From the NCBI GenBank assembly GCA_002413265.1, contig DHWR01000048.1, positions 1 through 11,821 of the forward strand: a stretch of DNA of 11,821 nt, in the 5' to 3' direction. The stretch comes from Chloroflexi bacterium UBA5177 (GTDB lineage: Bacteria; Chloroflexota; UBA5177). The translations under genes were made by a program, and so were the position numbers. Within the stretch, counting starts at the first letter, position 1. Every line of letters starts with the position of its first letter. The notes beneath the pieces are model-generated. The model had not been told where the DNA came from. It saw nothing but the letters and a program-made list of their open reading frames with translations, and did no database searches. Shown here piece after piece: positions 6,179 through 11,821 of the stretch.

Positions 6179-7798
6179 TTAGGAAGCGATCACGAGCGGG
6201 TCTCTATAGATACCCCTCTGAGCGCCCGCGAAGACCCACGGCGTGCCTCCACGCTTGGACATGTACATCGCGGCGTCCGCCTGGCGGAGGAGCGTGTCCG
6301 GATCTCTGCCGTCCGGTCCGTAGAGCGCTATGCCGATACTGGTGCCAATTGGCAGCGCCTGATCCTCGAAGTCGAAGACTTCCCCCATGGCCGTCTGGAT
6401 GCGGCCGGACACGATGGCCGCTCCGGCCGCCTCGGACTTCGGCAGGAGGATTGCAAACTCGTCTCCGCCCAGCCGGGCCACGGTGTCCGACTCACGAAGG
6501 ACCCGAGTGAGCCGGCGTGCAACCTCTTGAAGCACGAAGTCTCCGCAAAGGTGGCCGTAGGTGTCATTCGCGGCTTTGAAGTTGTTGAGGTCGAGAACCA
6601 GCACCGCAAACTGGATGCCGTCTCGCTCGGCACGCATGATCGCCTGACGCAGTCGATCGCCGAACAGCACGCGATTGGGAATGGCGGTCAGAGGGTCGTG
6701 AAGTGCTCGCTGCTCGAGCTCGCGTGCTGCCTGTTTGCGTCTGGTGATGTCTCGCATCACACAGGTGATGGCCTTGACTCGGCCGCGGCGGTCGACCGTC
6801 GGCGCCGCAACCATTTCCGCGAAGAAGGTAGAGGCGTCCTTACGCTGGCACAGAAACTCAGACTCCGGAATGGGGCCCGTGTCCAGGACCCGATCCAGGT
6901 CCTCACGCGCTCGATCGCGGTCTTCGCGGCTCATCATGGCGAGGATGTCGGTGCCGCGCAGCTCGGAGCTGTTACCGTGGCCGAAGAGCGCGGCGGCCTG
7001 CTGGTTGGCGGCGACCACGCGCCGGTCCACGTCGAGAACGAAGATGGCATCCGGCGAGGTCTCGACGACGCTGGCGAGCAAGGTTCGAGAGGTTTCGCGA
7101 ACGTCTTTGGCGCTCTTGAAGGCGAGGTAGACCAGCGCGGTCGGGAAGGCCAGCAGGAGTACCGACCAGCGAGCGCCCTGAGCCGCCAGTACGCCGAGTA
7201 TTCCGAGCAGGTACTGCGCGCCTTCGGCCGCCCCGGCCTCGCGCGCGACGGCTCGGATGATGCGCCAGGGCCGGTCTCCGGAGATCGGGTAGAGCACGAG
7301 CGGCGAGGTGAGAATGTCTCCCAGCCACATCACTGCGACAGCGCCGATAAGGGGAACCCGGTACTCGGAGCCCGCTGAGCTAGGTAGGTGGGCGACGATG
7401 GAGGCGAGGATTCCGACGATCACCCATCGGCCCACCTGAGACGCGACGTCCGAATAGTAGCCCCCCCGGTCCGCTCGAACCGTAAGCTCGCCGATGCCCT
7501 TGCCGAGCAAGAAGACTATCGCGGCCTGAGGAACGGGCAACAGGGCGGCGATCAGCAGGGCGGGGACACTGCCCACGCAGACCTGCATGTCGGCGCTGAC
7601 GTGGATGGGGTAGTGATTGGTGAGGACGTAAGCGGCGAGCAGGACGAGACCAAGCAGGATGGTCGCAACATCGCCGTGGTCGAGGGCGACCGGCAGCGGG
7701 ATCAGGAGCCAGGTCGCGGCGGCAAGGCCGATGGCGGCAGAGAGGGTGGCCGCGCCCAGCAGGGGCTGCGGTGCACTCCGCGCCAGCAGGGCTCTCAC
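6179..7798 (-). CDS. Membrane-anchored PAS-GGDEF diguanylate cyclase
   Basis: This enzyme is predicted to make cyclic di-GMP from two GTP in response to a membrane or PAS-sensed signal. Numbered from the chosen start (539 residues), about 10-230 are hydrophobic, with roughly six to eight membrane segments of no recognised named sensor type. A PAS domain lies at about 240-355 (ETSPDAIFVLDVDRRVVAANQQAA, ending CVMRDITRRKQA). The GGDEF domain runs from about 365 to 525, opening with LEQRALHDPLTAIPNRVLF. The catalytic motif GGDEF is intact (444-448), with DLNNFKAANDTYGH upstream. RESD (435-438) sits five residues before GGDEF, the position of the RxxD inhibitory site, so product feedback is likely. 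There is no EAL domain. GTG 7798 is chosen because GGAGG lies 9 bases upstream. GTG 7831 would add 11 residues but has no clear Shine-Dalgarno. Confidence 0.93.
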   Translation of the reverse strand: MRALLARSAPQPLLGAATLSAAIGLAAATWLLIPLPVALDHGDVATILLGLVLLAAYVLTNHYPIHVSADMQVCVGSVPALLIAALLPVPQAAIVFLLGKGIGELTVRADRGGYYSDVASQVGRWVIVGILASIVAHLPSSAGSEYRVPLIGAVAVMWLGDILTSPLVLYPISGDRPWRIIRAVAREAGAAEGAQYLLGILGVLAAQGARWSVLLLAFPTALVYLAFKSAKDVRETSRTLLASVVETSPDAIFVLDVDRRVVAANQQAAALFGHGNSSELRGTDILAMMSREDRDRAREDLDRVLDTGPIPESEFLCQRKDASTFFAEMVAAPTVDRRGRVKAITCVMRDITRRKQAARELEQRALHDPLTAIPNRVLFGDRLRQAIMRAERDGIQFAVLVLDLNNFKAANDTYGHLCGDFVLQEVARRLTRVLRESDTVARLGGDEFAILLPKSEAAGAAIVSGRIQTAMGEVFDFEDQALPIGTSIGIALYGPDGRDPDTLLRQADAAMYMSKRGGTPWVFAGAQRGIYRDPLVIAS

Positions 7799-7813
7799 CG
7801 TCCGCTTCCTCCC

Positions 7814-7858
7814 GAGCTCCCGCGAGCTCACTACACGCGATCTAGCTCACTGTGAGCT
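7814..7858. promoter_or_regulatory. AGCTCAC repeats and perfect dyad upstream of the diguanylate cyclase
   Basis: Bases 7844-7858 read AGCTCACTGTGAGCT, a perfect 7+1+7 dyad. A further direct copy of AGCTCAC is at 7825-7831, and GAGCTC occurs at 7814-7819 and 7824-7829. The cluster lies in the spacer before the diguanylate cyclase start and could be an operator. As RNA it would be a short hairpin without a U tract, so a terminator is less likely. No known regulator box is matched. Confidence 0.35.
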
Positions 7859-7882
7859 GTCGAGTCTTTGCCGCCAATGCCC

Positions 7883-8125
7883 TCAGTTGCCGTTGTTTTG
7901 GGAAGCGTTCCAACCGGACCCTCCGCTCGTACTGGGCCCTCCATAGTGGCTACTAGGGCAGGTGCGGCAGTAGGTCACGTCAGCCGACGCGCGGTGAACC
8001 AAAGGGCCGGCGACGATCCCGGCGAACGCCAGACCGGTGGCGGCCACGAGGCGTGCCAGGCCGGAGAGAGGTCGCCTCGGCGCGAATCGGCCTGCTTGAG
8101 CTTTTTCAACCGCTGTGTCGTCCAT
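7883..8125 (-). CDS. Small exported or membrane-anchored CxxC protein, unknown function
   Basis: I do not recognise this 80-residue protein. It has a charged N-terminus with RR at 17-18, a hydrophobic segment at about 23-43 and a possible signal-peptidase site ASA|DV (46-50). The mature tail is short: TYCRTCPS with a CxxC pair (Cys53, Cys56), then a Gly/Ser/Asn-rich end with one Trp. The tail could bind a metal or haem, or form a disulfide, but nothing proves this. AAGG 7 bases before the ATG is a good Shine-Dalgarno, which together with the signal-like architecture supports a real gene. It is on the same strand as the diguanylate cyclase, 84 bases upstream of that start, so the two may be co-transcribed. 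The next genes on the other side make the haem exporter CcmAB, where a CxxC protein would be a natural companion, but it lies divergent to them. Confidence 0.65.
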   Translation of the reverse strand: MDDTAVEKAQAGRFAPRRPLSGLARLVAATGLAFAGIVAGPLVHRASADVTYCRTCPSSHYGGPSTSGGSGWNASQNNGN

Positions 8126-8313
8126 TTAAGAGCCTTCCTTTACAGTTCGCTGATTCCTCGAAATGGCCCTGCGGGCGGCCAGGGGCCGCTGTAGTCATGT
8201 AAGCGCGAATCGACCAGCGCGAGTCAGGGTCTGGGGACCCGGAGACAGGGGGACCTTGGGCCCCAAATTTCCTTGTAGCTGCGATAGACTGGCGTGATCA
8301 ATTGGGAACTCAG
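8126..8313. other. Divergent intergenic region with GC-rich hairpins
   Basis: The spacer separates the minus-strand CxxC gene from the plus-strand glycosyltransferase. It holds GGGTC-TGGG-GACCC (8227-8240), the odd palindrome TTGGGCCCCAA (8256-8266) and an imperfect GGCCCT/AGGGGCC hairpin near 8163-8184. No promoter with acceptable -35/-10 spacing was found on either strand. The hairpins could be regulatory or simply reflect GC-rich sequence. Confidence 0.4.
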
Positions 8314-10308
8314 GTGGCAGGCTCAGTTACAACTCTGGAGCTCGGCTCGATCTCGCGGGATACCACGCGAGAAACGGCTCGAACACGCTCCTGGCTCTGG
8401 ACTGCCGGCGCGATCCTGGTGGCGCTTGGAGCCCTGGGCCTCAGACTTCACAACATCGAGTCCGACCCTCTGTGGCTCGACGAGGGTTACACGCTGCTCT
8501 TTTCCGGGATGCCGCTGTCGAAGCTTTTGCTGATCGGCGGCGCGCACGAGCATCCCCCGCTCTACTATCTGATCGTCCACTTCATTCGAGAGCTGAACGG
8601 CTCGTACTTCGTGCCGAGGTACGTGTCCGCCGTGAGTGGTGCGCTGGCCGTGGTCGCTACGTATTTTCTCGGCGCGCGTGTTCACAGTCGAGCGGCGGGG
8701 CTCGTGGCCGCGGTGCTGGTCGCGGTAGCCCCTTTCCACGTGTGGTTTAGCCGCGACGGGCGCGACTATGCGCTGGCGGGATTGCTGGTCCTCCTCTCCT
8801 ATTACTTTCTCTTTACGGCGCTCGACACCCGAAGGCGTCTTGTTTGGGGCGTATACGCGCTAAGCACGGCCCTGTGCCTGTACGCGGACTACATGACCGG
8901 CTTTGCACTTCTGGCTCAGTTGCTGCTACTCGTCCGGGCTCGAGGGGAGGGCCAGACAAGAAGCCTCCTCGTGTCGTGGGCCGGCGCGCTGCTTCTATTC
9001 CTGCCGTGGGTCGCGGTCCTGGTTTCGGACGCGTCGTCTATCGCCGGCGACTACTGGATTCATGCGCCGAATCCCACGGTGTGGTCCAACACAATTCTCG
9101 AGTTTCTCGGACTGATGAGCTCCTGCTCGGATCAGCCGTGCACCGGGGTCGAATTCGGTGTGCCGGGTCTGGCCGGTCACGAGGTGATGATTGCGCTTGT
9201 GGGAACCGCTACCGCAGCGGTCGTCATGTGCGTCGCGGCGTGGCGCCGCACGCTGACGGTCCTTGTGCTGAGCGCCTGGCTTCTGACGCCATTTGCGGCG
9301 ATCGTGCTGGTTTCCATCGTCCAATCACTCTTTCTCGATCGCGTGTTCCTCGACGCCACGTTCCCGCTATACCTGCTAATCGGCATAGCAGTGACCCGGT
9401 TGCCTAACCTCCGTTTGCGCGCCGCCCCCGCGGCGGCGCTCGCGCTTCTAATCTGCGCGGCCAGCGTCTCCACTCTGCGGCCGGTGTATGCGCAGAGCTC
9501 TAATCCGGACTGGCCTACCGCAATGCGTGACTTCCAGGGAGCCTATCGGGCCGGGGACGCGGTGGCGTACTACCCGGGAGCCATCCGATCGCTACTGGGC
9601 GCCTACCTGCCGGCGGGCTGGAGAGCGACAACCGAAGTGCCGCTCTGGACTCGAATCTATGTGGATGTGCCGGGTTGGCAGAGCCAGTATGCGCACGTGT
9701 TCCACGCCACTCGTGAAGAACAGAGGCAGATCGAGTCGGAGCTTCGTGACCGACAGCTGGGGAGCGCGGCCAGACACAGCAGAGACATATGGCTGATTAC
9801 CGAGGACTACTCAGGGGTGACCGACACTCGTCACTGGTTTGCCTCGCACGGTTTCCGTTTGCTGTTGGGCCAGGAGTACGCAAACGATGCCAGGATCGAG
9901 CTCTGGAGCAGGGACGCACCGGCCATTGCCGGCCGAAGGGTGGCGTGGACGGGACAAGCGCAGTTCAGCGGCCCCACCAGCACTAAGGGCCAGATCATTC
10001 GCGAAACCGACCACGGCTCGATCGTGAGGAGGTTCAAGGTGAACGCCGGCCAGGCCTACTTCGTGTCTCTGAGCTATCGAGGTGTACCTCCGGCTCGTCC
10101 AGCCATGGGCGTCCTGCTCTATGACGTCCACGGGAAGCAGATCGCGGCATTTCCCAGGATTCAGTGGTACGACCTGGACGTGGATGATGCCTGGGTATCG
10201 AATCCGTTCGGGTTTGTTGCGCCACCGGGCGCGGCGAGCGGTCTTCTCTACGCTGCTAGTGAAGGCGGTCGCAGTGAATGGCGGGTTTCTATCTACAGGG
10301 AACGCTGA
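8314..10308 (+). CDS. GT39/ArnT-like polyprenyl-phosphate-dependent glycosyltransferase, integral membrane
   Basis: Proteins of this type move a sugar from a polyprenyl-phosphate carrier onto a lipid, glycan or protein at the outer face of the membrane. Numbered from the chosen start (664 residues), the first membrane segment (about 28-46) is followed by the outside loop with LWLDEGYT, whose Asp56-Glu57 is the conserved acidic pair of the family. HPPLYYLI (80-87) and WFSRDGRDYAL are further family marks. About ten to twelve more membrane segments follow to about residue 390, then a soluble domain of about 270 residues. The acceptor cannot be read. TTG 8302 is an alternative start that adds four residues. 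GTG 8314 is preferred because GGGA lies 6 bases upstream. The stop is one base from the ccmA ATG, so it looks co-transcribed with ccmAB, an unusual partner for a glycosyltransferase. Confidence 0.85.
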   Translation: MAGSVTTLELGSISRDTTRETARTRSWLWTAGAILVALGALGLRLHNIESDPLWLDEGYTLLFSGMPLSKLLLIGGAHEHPPLYYLIVHFIRELNGSYFVPRYVSAVSGALAVVATYFLGARVHSRAAGLVAAVLVAVAPFHVWFSRDGRDYALAGLLVLLSYYFLFTALDTRRRLVWGVYALSTALCLYADYMTGFALLAQLLLLVRARGEGQTRSLLVSWAGALLLFLPWVAVLVSDASSIAGDYWIHAPNPTVWSNTILEFLGLMSSCSDQPCTGVEFGVPGLAGHEVMIALVGTATAAVVMCVAAWRRTLTVLVLSAWLLTPFAAIVLVSIVQSLFLDRVFLDATFPLYLLIGIAVTRLPNLRLRAAPAAALALLICAASVSTLRPVYAQSSNPDWPTAMRDFQGAYRAGDAVAYYPGAIRSLLGAYLPAGWRATTEVPLWTRIYVDVPGWQSQYAHVFHATREEQRQIESELRDRQLGSAARHSRDIWLITEDYSGVTDTRHWFASHGFRLLLGQEYANDARIELWSRDAPAIAGRRVAWTGQAQFSGPTSTKGQIIRETDHGSIVRRFKVNAGQAYFVSLSYRGVPPARPAMGVLLYDVHGKQIAAFPRIQWYDLDVDDAWVSNPFGFVAPPGAASGLLYAASEGGRSEWRVSIYRER

Positions 10309-10309
10309 G

Positions 10310-11002
10310 ATGGCAGCGCCGGCGGCACTCGAGCTCAGCCAGATCGCGAAGATCTATGGGAACACGCCGGCCCTCAGAGCGGCGAGTTTCCGACTGGAGA
10401 ACGGACAGGTCCTTGCCCTACTCGGTCCCAACGGATCGGGCAAGACCACGCTCCTAAAAATCGTCGCGGGGGCGGTGTCACCGTCCTTGGGGAGCGGGAC
10501 GATCTTTGGGCTCGATCTGCGCGCGCAGAAGCTGGCATTGCGATCGGTGGTCGGGTTTCTGGCGAGTGAGTCGTACCTCTACGACGATCTGACGGCCGCC
10601 GAAAATCTCGGTTTCGTCGCGACAATGGCCGGGATCCGGATCGAGAGCTCCACGATCGACCGTTTGCTTTCTGATGTTCGGCTCGAGACGCGTGGCCGGG
10701 AGCGCGTGCGCAGCTTCTCGAGCGGCATGAAGCGCCGGCTGTCGCTGGCGCGGATGCTGCTGCCGTCGCCTCGTCTGCTACTGCTGGACGAGCCGTACAA
10801 CAGCCTGGACGAGGATGGCGCCGCGCTCGTCGACGACACGGTTTCGCGGGCGGCTCGTAACGGTGGCGCAGCGGTTCTGGCGACTCACGATGCGGATCGC
10901 GCCCTGACGATCGCCACCCACGTAGCGCGGCTAGAGCGAGGCCGGCTGATGTATTTCGGCCCGGTGGGGCCGTATCGGAGCCGGGTGCAGCATGTGGGGT
11001 GA
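10310..11002 (+). CDS. ccmA: Haem exporter ATP-binding subunit CcmA
   Basis: CcmA is the ATPase of the CcmAB(C) complex of cytochrome c maturation system I, which drives release of haem-loaded CcmE on the outside of the membrane. The 230-residue protein has all the main ABC motifs: Walker A GPNGSGKT (39-46), signature SSGMKRR (137-143, the CcmA-like form rather than LSGGQ), Walker B LLLLDEP (156-162), D-loop SLD (165-167) and switch His193. LYDDLTAAENL (90-100) is the usual CcmA text, but the Q-loop glutamine before it appears replaced by Glu87. The ATG at 10310 is one base after the glycosyltransferase stop; the frame is open further upstream but only inside that gene. It overlaps ccmB by 11 bases. 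Without ccmB next door it could have been called a generic ABC ATPase. Confidence 0.88.
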   Translation: MAAPAALELSQIAKIYGNTPALRAASFRLENGQVLALLGPNGSGKTTLLKIVAGAVSPSLGSGTIFGLDLRAQKLALRSVVGFLASESYLYDDLTAAENLGFVATMAGIRIESSTIDRLLSDVRLETRGRERVRSFSSGMKRRLSLARMLLPSPRLLLLDEPYNSLDEDGAALVDDTVSRAARNGGAAVLATHDADRALTIATHVARLERGRLMYFGPVGPYRSRVQHVG

Positions 11003-11663
11003 GCAGGTCTGGGCGGTCGTGCGAAAAGATTTGCTGGTCGAGACGAGGAGCCGGGCAAATTTCAATGCCATGCTGTTCTTCGCCGGCATCGTGCTGCTGA
11101 TTTTCAGCTTCGCACTGGGACCGAACCACGCTCGCTTGCAGTCTGCCGCCGGAGGCCTGCTCTGGCTGGCCTTTATCTTCGCGGGGCTGCTGGCTTTCGG
11201 CCGCGCGTACGCAATCGAGTCGGAGAACGATGCCTTCGAGGGGCTTCTCTTGATTGCGCAGCACCGAAGCGCGATCTATCTGGGAAAGCTGCTGGCGGCT
11301 ATGGCGGTGATGCTGCTTATCGAGATCGTGGTCGTACCTTTAATGGCGCTACTGTACAGCGCGAACCTGTTGAGCTACGTTCCGCAGCTGCTTCTCATCG
11401 GCGTACTGGGCACCGCAGGCTTCGCGGCGATCGGGACGCTGTATGGGGCGCTGACCATGTCTCTGCGGGCCCGGGAGCTGCTGCTACCGCTTCTTCTGCT
11501 GCCGGTTACCGTTCCCGTGATCGTGGCATCGGTGAAGTCGACGACGCTGGTGCTGGCTGGAAATGGTCAGGATATTGGGGTGTGGCTGAGTCTGCTGGTG
11601 GCGTTTGATGTGGTTTTTGTTACGGCAGGGCTGCTGAGCTATGAGTATGCAGCGGGAGAGTGA
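10992..11663 (+). CDS. ccmB: Haem exporter membrane subunit CcmB
   Basis: CcmB is the membrane partner of CcmA in the cytochrome c maturation system I complex. The 223-residue protein matches the family length (about 220) and carries about six hydrophobic segments. After a short cytoplasmic start with VVRKDLLVETRSR (9-21) come segments near 27-42, 52-68, 92-112, 128-150, 161-178 and 195-216. The family-typical ESENDAFEGLLL (76-87) and RARELLLPLLLLPVTVPVIVAS region (157-178) are clear. The ATG lies inside the end of ccmA, so the pair is translationally coupled. ccmC would be expected next, but no start is seen before the window ends. Confidence 0.9.
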   Translation: MWGEQVWAVVRKDLLVETRSRANFNAMLFFAGIVLLIFSFALGPNHARLQSAAGGLLWLAFIFAGLLAFGRAYAIESENDAFEGLLLIAQHRSAIYLGKLLAAMAVMLLIEIVVVPLMALLYSANLLSYVPQLLLIGVLGTAGFAAIGTLYGALTMSLRARELLLPLLLLPVTVPVIVASVKSTTLVLAGNGQDIGVWLSLLVAFDVVFVTAGLLSYEYAAGE

Positions 11664-11821
11664 TATTCGGGTCGCGGGCGTGATACCCACGTTTTGATGT
11701 TCCATTCGGTTTGGGTAGGACATCGACGATCTTCGCAGTTTCACGTTCGATACGCCCTTAAGGGCTGACCTACGGTATGCCGATAGCCTTCCGTGTCAAG
11801 AACGCCCCTTGACACGCCAAC
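11664..11821. other. Non-coding tail with small inverted repeats after ccmB
   Basis: No gene is seen here on either strand. The stretch holds CGTG-ATACC-CACG followed by TTTTGATGTT (11679-11700), a weak terminator candidate. It also has the perfect palindrome GCCCTTAAGGGC (11754-11765) and the inverted repeat GTGTCAAG-N7-CTTGACAC (11793-11815). The last carries TTGACA on both strands, so it may be part of a promoter or operator for a gene beyond the window. Confidence 0.45.

Noticed and set aside
6026..7378. 450-codon open frame on the plus strand
   Set aside because: It lies opposite the diguanylate cyclase, whose GGDEF and PAS motifs are unmistakable. The plus-strand protein shows no domain and is a by-product of GC-rich codon use.
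10374..11264. 296-codon open frame on the minus strand
   Set aside because: It is antisense to ccmA and ccmB. Its composition is Arg/Pro/Ser-rich without domains, typical of a shadow frame.
11793..11815. Inverted repeat as an insertion-sequence end or intrinsic terminator
   Set aside because: No transposase or target duplication is visible and there is no T tract after the stem, so neither call is supported.
1..11821. CRISPR arrays, tRNA or rRNA genes, phage or defence genes
   Set aside because: No regularly spaced repeats, no tRNA-like cloverleaf and no proteins of such families were found.

Overview
The window is about 11.8 kb of GC-rich bacterial DNA. Genes are densely packed, often with 4-bp stop/start overlaps, and use GTG and TTG starts. 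The content fits an aromatic-amino-acid prototroph that makes c-type cytochromes and uses cyclic-di-GMP signalling. Nothing in the sequence fixes the phylum, and no transposon, phage, CRISPR or RNA-gene signature is visible.

Bases 1-5607, minus strand: a compact aromatic amino acid operon. From its promoter (5579-5607) it reads leader peptide, aroF (DAHP synthase), tyrA (prephenate dehydrogenase), aroA (EPSP synthase), aroE (shikimate dehydrogenase), aroC (chorismate synthase) and aroK (shikimate kinase, cut by the window edge). Every junction overlaps, which suggests one translationally coupled transcript. Together the genes cover DAHP formation, the steps from dehydroshikimate to chorismate, and the tyrosine branch. 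aroB, the dehydroquinase, chorismate mutase and pheA are not here and may lie beyond base 1 or elsewhere.

The most striking element lies between promoter and aroF. A 16-codon leader ORF (5500-5550) encodes MTRNPGYYYWFYRGMT, with six aromatic residues in a row. It is followed by a 15-bp stem containing the leader stop codon and by a perfect 26-base palindrome with a U-rich tail just before aroF. This has the form of a ribosome-mediated transcription attenuator that senses charged Tyr, Trp and Phe tRNAs together. A possible antiterminator pairing lies directly behind the leader stop codon.

Bases 5608-8313: a divergent VOC-superfamily (glyoxalase-fold) gene on the plus strand. Two minus-strand genes follow: a membrane-anchored PAS-GGDEF diguanylate cyclase with intact active and inhibitory sites, and, upstream of it, an 80-residue exported or anchored protein with a CxxC motif.

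Bases 8314-11821, plus strand: a polytopic GT39/ArnT-like glycosyltransferase, then ccmA and ccmB (haem exporter ATPase and permease of cytochrome c maturation system I). The glycosyltransferase stop is 1 base from the ccmA start, and ccmA overlaps ccmB, so the three look co-transcribed. No ccmC start is seen in the last 158 bases, which hold only small inverted repeats.
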